Shown: positions 24,742-32,564 of the stretch, one piece after another
Layout of the letters: each line of letters begins with the position of its first letter
Numbering within the stretch: position 1 is the stretch's first letter
NCBI GenBank assembly: GCA_038200275.1
Contig: JBBPYC010000096.1
Location: 1-46,208 of the forward strand
Reading direction: 5' to 3'
DNA from: JBBPYC01 sp038200275
GTDB taxonomy: Bacteria; Pseudomonadota; Gammaproteobacteria; Burkholderiales; Burkholderiaceae_C
DNA: 46,208 bases
Notes under the pieces: generated by a model
Told to the model about the DNA's origin: nothing
The model's input: only the letters and a program-made list of their open reading frames with translations
The model's database searches: none
Position numbers and translations under genes: made by a program

Positions 24742-27159
24742 ATGACCGTCAAACCCAAGACCAGATCGACGCTCACGGGCCTTCCGCTGGCCGATTTTCT
24801 CCACAGGGCGGCTTCGCTGCTTAAAGACGACTATGCAGTGGAAATATCGGGGCAGTCGCCAAGCGCTGGCAAGGCCGACCGTAAGGCAATGCTGGCTGAC
24901 CTGCTTACCGGTCAGGAAGTTCGACCCGATTGCCCGGCACAACTGATTTACTTGGCTGAGCTTTGGGTGGAAGCCGGCCAGCCTGAGCAAGCGGTTCGGG
25001 CGTTGCAGCGCCATCAGCCCGCAGTGCTTTCCGCACTGAGCGGCGCCGGGCGCTTGGAGACGCAGGGCGACTTTGCGTTGTTAATGGTCGATGCGCGACG
25101 GGAGTGGGCGGACCAGCCTGATGCGCCGGCCGACGCCAAGGCAAGCCTGAGGACGGCCGTCGCCGACGCGGCTGACACGCTTTCCATGTTCCCGCTCGAT
25201 TGCAGGTGCCCACATTTTCTGCGCAACACCTATGGTTGGGAGCAATTGATTCAAATCTCCACGGATCTGGGTGACCATGCGCTTGCGCGCCGGTGCATGG
25301 AGGCGCGCCACGCGGTTGTCACCATCGTCCGCTCGAATCCGGTGATTTACCGAGCCTGGAATAGATCTCAGTCAGTCACACACCTGTTGCATTCCTGCGT
25401 GGCGGAAAGCGATTTGGCTCGGGCTGATGCGCAGTTGGCGACACAACTGGCGCACTCTTTCGCGGCGAGGGGCGACTCGGCCCGGGCTGATGATCTCGTC
25501 GGGCAAGCCATTGCGAGTCTCGCAGGCGCGGTGCCTGAGCAGGACGTGAATGAAGACGATTGGGTGAACCTTGGGGACGCCCTGTTTCCGTTGGCGAACG
25601 ACCGAATCGGGCAGATCGTGCAACACGCGCATGCCAGTCTTGGCACCAGCGCGTCGCCAGCGCTGCAGCGCGACCTGGAAGTGCGCGCCGCGCGGCTTCG
25701 TGCGCGCGTACTGCACGACCAAGGGCAGATCGAAGAGGCGCTGGTTCAAGCGCGGTTGGGCTGCTTCGAACTGAAGTCGGATTGCGACGATCAGTACATC
25801 GCCGTGCTGCTCGACTTGTTGCTGCAAGCGGGCCAGTGCCTCGAGGCGGCGCAACTGGCAATCGAGTGCGTGTGGACCGACCGATCGGGTTCGGGGCAGC
25901 ACGCCTGCAAGCTGGCGCTGCAGCACGTCGAACGACCGGGCAAAGAGGCCAGCTTCTGGTGGGCGCTGACCCTGGCCTGCGCAACGGCGGAACCGGAACC
26001 GGAATCGGAATCGGAATTTCACAAATTGCTGCTGGACGGATGCAAGCCCGCCGAGTTCTTCGCGCGGTACCTTGCCCTGGCGCGTAAACAGTTGCCCGGC
26101 CATGTGGCTGCCGACGTGGTGGAGGGCTACCGCCTGGCACTCAACAAGGACTACAGCCGTGCATTGCCGTTGCTGGAGCAACTTGACCAGTGCCCTGACA
26201 TTGCCAATCCCTGCGTCGTCTATCAGCTGTGGCTGACCCGCGTCCACGTGCTTGGCCCCAAGCAGGGCCTGACACGAAGTTTTGTTGAATCACCTGCCGG
26301 TGGCTGGTCTAGCAGCGTGGCCTTGCGCCTCGCGGGCGGGTTCAAGGATAGATGCCCCGACGCGCCGTGTTGGCCCACAGCGCGGCTGGATGAGCTGATC
26401 ACGCGCTACTACGAGCGAGGACAAATTTTGTTTGAAGCATTCTTTGCTACGGGCAAGGGTAGGTTTTGCGATGGCAACGCGTTTCGGTACTCGACGCTGT
26501 GCGGATATTTAGGCGACCGGTACCGCTTGGAGTCGAAGCAATGGGACAAGGCTGTCGCGCTGCACGAAAAAGGAAACGCGGCCTTCCCGTCGTCTGCGCA
26601 CTACGCGGGATTGATGTGGTGTCACAACGCTGCTGGACGAAAGGAAGCGTTCGTCGATGCGGCCGACCGCCTTTGGCACCACGCCTCCGAGAGCCATTGG
26701 CCGCATGAACCAACCGAGTACTTTCCTCAGGTCTGTCTTGCGCTGGTCCAACTTGAACGCGATGCAGAAATCCCTTTCTGGCTGCAACGGTTCGTCCAGT
26801 GGGGCAATCGTGACACTGGACATTGGGAGGCTGGGAGGATCGACCAATACATGGAGACGCTGCTGCAGTTGCTGCGCATGATGGCCCGGAAGAACCCGGA
26901 CGATGCGCTTGCAGCAATGACTCCGCTGTTGGAAGAGATCCGGCACAGCGGCGATGAAGACCACATAGGTCCGGCTTCCGGCGTGCTGGAACGTGCGCGC
27001 AAGCACAAGGAGGCGATCGAATGGTACGAGTCGGCATTGGTCGCAACCGATCCGGGCAAGGAAGAGAACAACGAACAGCGTGAAGCGTGGCTCCACCGCA
27101 TCGCCGGCTTCGAGAAAACCCTGCGCGAGCAAAACCCTTTGTGGAAGGGCCAGCGGTGA
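24742..27159 (+). CDS. Large helical-repeat (TPR-like) protein of unknown function
   Basis: An 805-residue cytosolic protein, almost wholly alpha-helical, with repeated Ala/Leu-rich helix pairs such as LIYLAELWVEAGQPEQAVRA, ARLRARVLHDQGQIEEALVQ and ERARKHKEAIEWYESALVAT, typical of TPR/SEL1-type scaffolds. It starts MTVKPKTRSTLTGLPLADFL. An acidic run PEPESESE at about 415-425 is coded by five tandem hexamers. Its stop overlaps the GTG of the PcfJ-like gene, so the two products are made in a fixed ratio and probably act together (inference). An upstream in-frame ATG at 24586 is possible but less likely. Confidence 0.65.
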   Translation: MTVKPKTRSTLTGLPLADFLHRAASLLKDDYAVEISGQSPSAGKADRKAMLADLLTGQEVRPDCPAQLIYLAELWVEAGQPEQAVRALQRHQPAVLSALSGAGRLETQGDFALLMVDARREWADQPDAPADAKASLRTAVADAADTLSMFPLDCRCPHFLRNTYGWEQLIQISTDLGDHALARRCMEARHAVVTIVRSNPVIYRAWNRSQSVTHLLHSCVAESDLARADAQLATQLAHSFAARGDSARADDLVGQAIASLAGAVPEQDVNEDDWVNLGDALFPLANDRIGQIVQHAHASLGTSASPALQRDLEVRAARLRARVLHDQGQIEEALVQARLGCFELKSDCDDQYIAVLLDLLLQAGQCLEAAQLAIECVWTDRSGSGQHACKLALQHVERPGKEASFWWALTLACATAEPEPESESEFHKLLLDGCKPAEFFARYLALARKQLPGHVAADVVEGYRLALNKDYSRALPLLEQLDQCPDIANPCVVYQLWLTRVHVLGPKQGLTRSFVESPAGGWSSSVALRLAGGFKDRCPDAPCWPTARLDELITRYYERGQILFEAFFATGKGRFCDGNAFRYSTLCGYLGDRYRLESKQWDKAVALHEKGNAAFPSSAHYAGLMWCHNAAGRKEAFVDAADRLWHHASESHWPHEPTEYFPQVCLALVQLERDAEIPFWLQRFVQWGNRDTGHWEAGRIDQYMETLLQLLRMMARKNPDDALAAMTPLLEEIRHSGDEDHIGPASGVLERARKHKEAIEWYESALVATDPGKEENNEQREAWLHRIAGFEKTLREQNPLWKGQR
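25989..26018 (+). repeat. Five tandem hexanucleotides in the repeat-protein gene
   Basis: GGAACC, GGAACC, GGAATC, GGAATC, GGAATT in a row code for an acidic Pro/Glu/Ser linker. Six-base units keep the frame, so copy number could vary without breaking the gene. Confidence 0.7.
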
Positions 27160-28322
27160 GCTGCGACACGGCCGCGCCTTACGCACCGCGCGACGTGATC
27201 AACGCGCCAGCGATCAAGCGCACGATTGAGAACCGCAGCCGTGAACGCGGCGATGTGCCTGAAGTCACGGCTTGGCTGCTTAATCATTATTATCGGCACG
27301 TTGTGGGCAACCTGGTGGCTGCAGCGCCCGCTGTACAGGCCGTGCAAAGCGTCGAGCGCGCGCGTCTTTTGCTTCATCCGGCGCCGGTGTCCGAATGGGC
27401 GCTCGCGCGGCTGTCGCAAACACAAGGTGATACGAAGTTCAGCGACCCGATGCAGAACAACGCAACCGGTATTGCCACAACCGGTGGCCTCTGGTGGATC
27501 GACCCGCAAAGCGAACTGTTGCTTGCCACCGAACAGCGGCTGCTGGAGTTTCTCGGCTCACGCGTCGGCACATCGCTCGAAGGCAAGTTGATGCGGATCA
27601 ACTGCCCGCAGGCGCTGGCGCGATGGGAGGCCGAGCACGCCGCGTTCCACGCCATGGCTGCGGCCGGCAGGCGCACCAGCAACCCCGACGCGGTCGCAAC
27701 CGTCTGGCAGGGGCAGCACGGCACATTCGTCGAACTGCTGCCGACGCACAGCGCCTTGCGCGCCGAGATGGCTTATGAGAGCCAGATGATGCAGCACTGC
27801 CTGGGCCAGTTCTCCAACCGCCGCGCCCTGACCGGTGGCTACGGCGAGAGCCATGCCGCCAAATGCGAGGCCGGGCGCCTGCGGGTGTTCAGCTACCGCA
27901 CCAGCGAGTCGCTGCCGCTCATCACCATCAGCTTGGACGTAATGGATGACGGGATGCTCGACCTCAACCAGATCAAAGGCAGGCAGAACCGTCCACCGGA
28001 TGCTCAATACCGTGACGACGTCTGCGCGTTCTTGAACCACCTGCCGACCACCATGTTCGACCCCTCCGACGGGCTGGAGATGGGCGTCACCCGGCTGGCG
28101 AGCGGTTGGCGCAACGTCAGCGAAGTGACGCGTGCAGAAGATCAGCTTGCAGTGTTGGAGCGCTGGTCGAGCCTGATCGCCGAGATGCGGCTGGCCCCGG
28201 CGCTTCAGTGGCGGCTTGCCGTAACCAACCCAGACGCGCTGGAAGGCATTGCGATGTTGCCGGCCGTGGCCGAAACGCTGCGGGTGGCGCGCACCGGGTC
28301 TGCGCCGTCGCAAGAATTTTGA
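27156..28322 (+). CDS. PcfJ-like domain protein
   Basis: A 388-residue protein. The region from about residue 205 reads MAYESQMMQHCLGQFSNRRA, RLRVFSYRTSESLPLITISL and LDLNQIKGRQNRPP. This is the hallmark of PcfJ-like proteins: a His-Cys pair, a strand with the substrate turn, then Q-(I/V)-x-G-x-x-N. PcfJ was named from enterococcal conjugative plasmids; its biochemical activity is not established. The GTG start overlaps the TGA of the preceding gene (GTGA), meaning translational coupling. The N-terminal 190 residues are helical and not recognised. Confidence 0.68.
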   Translation: MSCDTAAPYAPRDVINAPAIKRTIENRSRERGDVPEVTAWLLNHYYRHVVGNLVAAAPAVQAVQSVERARLLLHPAPVSEWALARLSQTQGDTKFSDPMQNNATGIATTGGLWWIDPQSELLLATEQRLLEFLGSRVGTSLEGKLMRINCPQALARWEAEHAAFHAMAAAGRRTSNPDAVATVWQGQHGTFVELLPTHSALRAEMAYESQMMQHCLGQFSNRRALTGGYGESHAAKCEAGRLRVFSYRTSESLPLITISLDVMDDGMLDLNQIKGRQNRPPDAQYRDDVCAFLNHLPTTMFDPSDGLEMGVTRLASGWRNVSEVTRAEDQLAVLERWSSLIAEMRLAPALQWRLAVTNPDALEGIAMLPAVAETLRVARTGSAPSQEF

Positions 28323-28329
28323 GCGACTT

Positions 28330-28428
28330 ATGAAGTGGATCAACATCATGGTCAGCCCTTCGCCGACTCACAAGCTGGGCAAGCTGCTGGCACACCTCAA
28401 ACGGCGTTGGCGGCCACGTCATGGGTAA
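28330..28428 (+). CDS. Possible 32-residue basic peptide
   Basis: An ATG seven bases after the PcfJ-like stop opens a frame MKWINIMVSPSPTHKLGKLL and AHLKRRWRPRHG. Its stop overlaps the ATG of the next gene (ATGGGTAA). The overlap suggests coupling, but there is no strong ribosome site and no known relative. It could also be the eroded N-terminus of the DUF1266 gene. Confidence 0.3.
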   Translation: MKWINIMVSPSPTHKLGKLLAHLKRRWRPRHG

Positions 28429-28993
28429 CCTGCTGCAGCCACATCAGCATGTAGCGCTGGCATTGGCGCATCCAATGACGATCGCGCACTTCGAAAATGG
28501 GTTCGCCGATCGCGCGGAGTTTGCGCTGACGGACGCCCTGGCCCGCAAGCTCAGGCCGCTACTCAGACACCACTTCGGCCTGTACGTGGATGCGATCGAT
28601 GCGCAAATTCGCGCGCAGTTGCCGGTGCGTCTGCGTGCGGACTGGTTCCGTACCGACCTCGACGCGCTGCAACCGGGCGACCAGTTGCATCCGGCCATCG
28701 CGTTTGCATGCGCGCGCACCGCCTTTCATCTGCGCGTCGCGGCCCTGCTCGGCTGGATCGACGCGGACACCCAATGGCTGCTGCTGGAGCTGAACCGCCA
28801 GCGCGCGCAAACGTGCTTTGCAAGCTGGGAAGCATTTGGCCTCGCCTGGGCGCAGGGTCGGCACCAGTGGGTGGCAGGCGCACGGGCCGACGTCTGCGGC
28901 AAAGCGTTCGATCCGGCGCACGTCGCCCAATGGTTGAGCGACAGCAGCCATCCGTGGCGGCAGCTGGATTGGGGTGTTGCAGCCAAGGCGTGA
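28421..28993 (+). CDS. DUF1266-family protein
   Basis: A 190-residue protein. RTAFHLRVAALLGWIDADTQ followed by WLLLELNRQRAQTCFASWEA and FGLAWAQGRHQWVAG is the DUF1266 pattern: an Arg-rich helix, a Gly-Trp turn, and a conserved Ser-Trp-x-x-(F/Y) with a late Gly-Arg-x-x-Trp. The family's function is unknown; in enterobacteria YbeR/YbeU belong to it. It follows the PcfJ-like gene by 98 bp on the same strand and may belong to the same operon. Confidence 0.65.
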   Translation: MGNLLQPHQHVALALAHPMTIAHFENGFADRAEFALTDALARKLRPLLRHHFGLYVDAIDAQIRAQLPVRLRADWFRTDLDALQPGDQLHPAIAFACARTAFHLRVAALLGWIDADTQWLLLELNRQRAQTCFASWEAFGLAWAQGRHQWVAGARADVCGKAFDPAHVAQWLSDSSHPWRQLDWGVAAKA

Positions 28994-29019
28994 ATGGTCT
29001 TGCCGAGATCAACCATTCG

Positions 29020-29649
29020 TCAAGTGCCGCCTCCTTCGGCACCATCGGTGGTTCTCAGCGGAATTGCCTTGCACATGCTCCCTGACCCCGGCCTCCCCTC
29101 CGGCGGCTCCAAAAACGCATGGGTACTGCTATCTTTATCTCCGGCCAACACAAGAGTATGCGAGCGTCGCAACGTCTGTTCGACCCATTTGCGCAAATGC
29201 TCGAACAGATGACTGCGCCACACAGCCTCGCGCGTGGGGAAGGATTCTTCGTTCGGGTCCGCAGCCAGCCGACAGCAAAAGCTGCCGTCGTCGCGTTGCT
29301 CCACCGCGCAGTCGTCGGAAATAAACCAGTCCCAGCACTTGCCGTCTTCATCCTCCGAACTCACGTCGTAGCCGCTGGACCGAATCCACAATTGAATGCC
29401 TGGATAAATGCCAGCGAAATGATAGGCGCACCGGTAATCCTGATCCTTGATCGGGCGCAGATTCAGTGCCGCTGCGTTGTCGCCTTCGGCCAACCATACC
29501 TGAAATGCTTGCTCGGTGGCGCGCAGCAGGCGTCCCCTGGCCAACCTGTCTTGTCGCTACTGCTGCCGCTCTCGCGCTTGCTCTGCTTCTGTCTTTACCG
29601 GCTCTTACGCCGATTCCTCGGCGGCGTCGGGGTCGGGCTTAAGCAACAT
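29020..29649 (-). pseudogene. Hypothetical gene with two in-frame stop codons
   Basis: The intact C-terminal part (29544 to 29020, 174 residues) contains QAFQVWLAEGDNAAALNLRP, HFAGIYPGIQLWIRSSGYDV and FPTREAVWRSHLFEHLRKWV; no family recognised. Upstream, the same frame continues to an ATG at 29647-29649 that overlaps the stop of the preceding small gene. It reads MLLKPDPDAAEESA, stop (29605-29607), EPVKTEAEQARERQQ, stop (29557-29559), RQDRLARGRLLRATEQ. The Ala/Glu-rich composition runs smoothly through both stops, so the gene appears to have been coupled to its neighbour and later broken by nonsense changes. Only a TTG at 29544 is available to start the surviving part. Confidence 0.55.
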
Positions 29650-29803
29650 CGCGTTCAGCCATAAACGACGGGCTCTGCAGCCGCATGCTGAGCCGCCTGG
29701 CTCTCTGCGGATTCAGGTCGGTTGAAAAGTTGAACCGGACTTCGAAGTCTTCGCGCAGATGAAACGGAAGCACCAGGCCGCCGATCTGGGACGTGTTGCT
29801 CAT
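29639..29803 (-). CDS. Small hypothetical protein, 54 residues
   Basis: MSNTSQIGGLVLPFHLREDF ... FNFSTDLNPQRARRLSMRLQ ends with RDVA. The layout LPF-LREDFEVRF-N(L)-LDPxxARRL is like small proteins with a beta hairpin and one helix that often precede larger partners in accessory loci (a general impression, not an identified family). Its stop codon overlaps the ATG at 29649 of the following broken gene. Palindrome copy E lies 87-103 bp upstream of its start. Confidence 0.5.
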   Translation of the reverse strand: MSNTSQIGGLVLPFHLREDFEVRFNFSTDLNPQRARRLSMRLQSPSFMAERDVA

Positions 29804-29889
29804 GAACGTGTTGCTTTCTTCAAAGCGGTGTCGATGCCGCAACCCGCACGCCGCTGATTCGGCCTGCGAAATTCAACTTCCAGGCGCAT

Positions 29890-29906
29890 GCGACAAATCG
29901 CGTCGC
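29890..29906. promoter_or_regulatory. Island palindrome, copy E
   Basis: On the plus strand GCGACA-AATCG-CGTCGC, on the minus strand GCGACG-CGATT-TGTCGC; one mismatch between arms. It is 87 bp ahead of the small minus-strand gene and 33 bp from copy C, so the two sites share a divergent promoter region. Confidence 0.55.
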
Positions 29907-29939
29907 AGCCGACGAACTTTCTATTTGGTCCAGCTCGAT

Positions 29940-29956
29940 GCGACGCGTCTTGTCAC
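29940..29956. promoter_or_regulatory. Island palindrome, copy C (GCGACG-CGTCT-TGTCAC)
   Basis: Similar to copies A, B and E with one changed base in each arm. It ends 93 bp before the sirtuin ATG. The right flank TGTGTGGACACT matches the A and B flanks, and the longer surroundings match copy B. Confidence 0.5.
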
Positions 29957-30049
29957 TTATGTGTGGACACTCTCACCTGAACTTCTCCTCCGCTGGAAAG
30001 CGCGCCTTGCCACATCACCGGACTTCCGAGCAAGCCAGGCCCTTTGCCG

Positions 30050-30861
30050 ATGAACACCTCGAACCCACTTGGCGAGCCAAGCCAACCGTCTTCTTCTGCC
30101 CCAATGCCGCAGCCCACCCTGGACGCCATCGACACCACCCGCGACTGGCTCCAACAAGCCCGCCGCATCGCTGTTCTGTCCGGCGCCGGCATCAGCGCCG
30201 AGTCCGGCGTGCCGACCTTCCGCGATGCGCAGACCGGCTTGTGGGCGCGCTTCAACCCCGCCGAACTCGCGACCGAGGAAGCATTCCGCGCCGACCCCGA
30301 GCGGGTCTGGAACTGGTATGCGTTCCGGCGCGAGTTGACGCGCGCGGCGCAGCCCAACGCCGCGCATGTCGCGATCGCGCAGTTTCAGCAGCGGCACCCC
30401 GGTCGCCTGACCGTCATCACGCAAAACGTCGATGGCCTGCACCAGCGCGCGGGCAGTCAGGGCGTGCTGGCGTTGCACGGCAATCTGATAGAGGACCGCT
30501 GGCTCGATGCGCCGCGCGACTGCTGCCACGCGCAGCACATCACCGACACATCACCGACAAGCTACCGCCGCGCTGCATCACCTGCGGCAACGCGCGCCGC
30601 CCGGCCGTGGTTTGGTTTGGCGAATACCTGCCTGAGGCCACACTCGCGCAAGCGCAGCAGGCTGCGAGCAACTGCGATGTGATGCTCGTGCTTGGCACTT
30701 CCGGCGCGGTGCATCCGGCCGCCGGTCTTGCGCTATCTGCCCAAACATCTGGCGCCGAAGTCGTGATCGTGAATCCCGAGCCCAGCGAACTCGACAACGC
30801 CGCCCGACTGTGCCTGTGTGGGCAGGCCGGACAGATCGTGCCGGCGCTGCTGGATTTCTAA
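30050..30861 (+). pseudogene. cobB: Sirtuin-type NAD-dependent deacylase, broken by an 11-bp tandem duplication
   Basis: The first frame spells a sirtuin: RIAVLSGAGISAESGVPTFR, RDAQTGLWARF, LTVITQNVDGLHQRAGS and ALHGNLIEDRW, which are the NAD-binding motif and the catalytic His. At 30537-30558 the 11 bases ACATCACCGAC occur twice in tandem and shift the frame. Beyond this, the second frame continues PPRCITCGNARRPAVVWFGE, LVLGTSGAVHPAAGLALSAQ and VIVNPEPSELD to the stop. Deleting one repeat restores a 266-residue protein. As read, the protein loses the rear of the zinc module and Rossmann fold. The first zinc pair is also unusual (CC rather than CxxC). The duplication could be a real mutation, a reversible slippage state, or an assembly error. 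Confidence 0.88.
30537..30558 (+). repeat. 11-bp tandem duplication in the sirtuin gene
   Basis: ACATCACCGAC at 30537-30547 is repeated at once at 30548-30558. Removing either copy makes ITDKLPPRCITCG read through in frame. Confidence 0.9.
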
Positions 30862-30994
30862 GAGAATGGGCGGGCCAAGATCTCTTGGCAGCGGGAGCCG
30901 AGACAGACGACGACTGGCGCGCTGCCGGACCTTTGTCGACTGGACCATCGTTGCATGCCGCACTGCTCCGCTGCCGTTTTCCCTCATTTCGCCT

Positions 30995-31011
30995 GCGTCG
31001 CAGTTTGTCGC
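30995..31011. promoter_or_regulatory. Island palindrome, copy D (GCGTCG-CAGTT-TGTCGC)
   Basis: The right arm and spacer are identical to copy A (CAGTT-TGTCGC); the left arm has two changes. It ends 94 bp before the ATG at 31106, almost the same distance as copy C to its gene. Confidence 0.45.
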
Positions 31012-31105
31012 ACCGGCAGCGAACATGGTTCGAGTTGTCTTGTTTCACACCTCGTGCTTGCACGAAGGGCAAGGCTTTGCTCGAACCTTGTCCACACCAA
31101 CTTCC

Positions 31106-31435
31106 ATGCCGACCGCTGACCTCGATCTCGAATTCTTCGACGCCATCTACTTCAAGGCTTTCTCAAGCCAAGCAGCGAACCTTGCAGGGCAGGCGACGCG
31201 GCGGATACAGAACTGCGGCGATTCGATCAAGATGCTGATCGATCGGCCGGAACTGCCGGCGGCATATCGCAAAGACTGCTGCAACTTTCTGGAAATCGCT
31301 GCGGCTCACCAAGTGGCGGTCCAGAAGGCTTGTTCGGATGTCGCAGCGTTCGGTCACGTGTGCTGGTGGGACGATGCACCCAAGGTGCTCAGGGAAGCTT
31401 CGCCGGATGCTCATGCACTGGAGGCAAGCAAGTGA
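31106..31435 (+). CDS. Hypothetical protein, possibly the front part of a broken gene
   Basis: A 109-residue, helical protein starting MPTADLDLEFFDAIYFKAFS, with CGDSIKMLIDRPELPAAYRK and CWWDDAPKVLREASPDAH. No family recognised. The frame continues past its TGA (31433-31435) without another stop to 31942, with coding-like residues LLEEFTHAERRFLLNCKQVL directly after the stop. One longer gene of about 278 residues may therefore have been split by a nonsense change. Palindrome copy D lies upstream. Confidence 0.5.
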   Translation: MPTADLDLEFFDAIYFKAFSSQAANLAGQATRRIQNCGDSIKMLIDRPELPAAYRKDCCNFLEIAAAHQVAVQKACSDVAAFGHVCWWDDAPKVLREASPDAHALEASK

Positions 31436-31942
31436 CTGCTTGAAGAGTTCACACACGCCGAGCGGCGATTTCTGTTGAACTGCAAGCAAGTGCTCAGCCG
31501 GGCAATCCTGTCCATCGCCGCAGGATTCGGCATGCCAGCCGGCCGACTGAGGCTCCACCATGCGGTGTGTGAATTCGCTGCCGAACTGGAGACAACGCCG
31601 TCGCAAAGAGAAGTATCGAACGAGACGCAATTCAAAGGGCCGTTGTGCTTCGACATGCCGAGTTCCGGCAGGGGCTATCGGACATTTCCAAACAAGCCCC
31701 CGGGTACGGCGCGATGGGATGAAGTGACCGCCCATATGTCCCACTTTGCCCGAGGCGGTCGAGTCGATGGCGCAGCACTGACAGCGCGAATTTCCGAGCG
31801 CGGCGGCTTGCCACTAGCATTTTTTCTGCTGTTGAAGACGGTGGACCTGAAGCTGACTTTGGCACTCCAAACCTTGGTGTGGCCGCTGCAATCGGAGCCT
31901 GACGAAGAAAGTCAGGCAGCAGAACACTGCAGTGAATCTTGA
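31436..31942 (+). pseudogene. In-frame continuation of the preceding hypothetical gene
   Basis: It follows the TGA at 31433 in the same frame: LLEEFTHAERRFLLNCKQVL, RLRLHHAVCEFAAEL and PLAFFLLLKTVDLKLTLALQ. Only a TTG at 31475 could start it separately, with no good ribosome site, which favours a broken single gene over two genes. Its end overlaps the GTG of the next gene by 11 bp, the kind of tight overlap seen in operons. Function unknown. Confidence 0.4.
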
Positions 31943-32432
31943 CCTGCAAGCCGAGTTGTTCCGCCGCCACCCCCGCGTCTTCAGGGGCCCAGGTCACGAT
32001 ATGGAGAACAGGCTTTGCGTGTTCGATGAGCGCGGCGTCGAATGCGACGACGGCTGGTTCGAGCTGATCGATGGACTGGCGCACGCAGCCGAGGACGAAA
32101 TCGAATGCCTCGCGCAGCGCTGCGTGCCCCGCGACCAATGGCCGCGTGTAATTCAGATCAAGCAGAAGTTTGGCATGCTGCGCTTTCGCTTGTGGGGGCC
32201 GCGTTCAGCCGCGCTCAAGGCGCTGATCCTGATGATCGAGGAAGAGAGTTGGCGTACCTGCGAAGGCTGTGGCCATTCAAGCGGTCTCGCTGCTCGAGAG
32301 AGCTGGCCGGTGTGCGTCCGTTGCCGTATGGTTCTTGAAAGCAAGTACCGGAGATCTGCCCGACTAAGCCGTGAAGCCCGTGCCGAATCGCACGAAAAAC
32401 TCACTGCGATGCTTGCGCAGCGCAGTGAGTAG
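31932..32432 (+). CDS. Conserved hypothetical protein with a C-terminal zinc-ribbon-like end
   Basis: A 166-residue protein. GWFELIDGLAHAAEDEIECL, PRVIQIKQKFGMLRFRLWG, SWRTCEGCGHSSGLAARESW and PVCVRC form a recurrent arrangement in small bacterial and phage proteins: a Gly-Trp start, a Q-(I/V)-K-x-KFGxLRF strand, then two Cys pairs that probably bind zinc. Its role is not known. The GTG start overlaps the preceding frame by 11 bp. An internal ATG at 32001 is the next candidate. Confidence 0.62.
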   Translation: MNLDLQAELFRRHPRVFRGPGHDMENRLCVFDERGVECDDGWFELIDGLAHAAEDEIECLAQRCVPRDQWPRVIQIKQKFGMLRFRLWGPRSAALKALILMIEEESWRTCEGCGHSSGLAARESWPVCVRCRMVLESKYRRSARLSREARAESHEKLTAMLAQRSE

Positions 32433-32564
32433 CGAAGCTGCAGCCAACCGTGAGACGACGCGTCCCTGCACCCGTCGCATCCTCGCCCGATCCATCAACG
32501 CGATGGGCGCTCATTCGTCATCCTTGCAATCGCCACGCACGCATTGCGCCGACGCCGACCCGAC

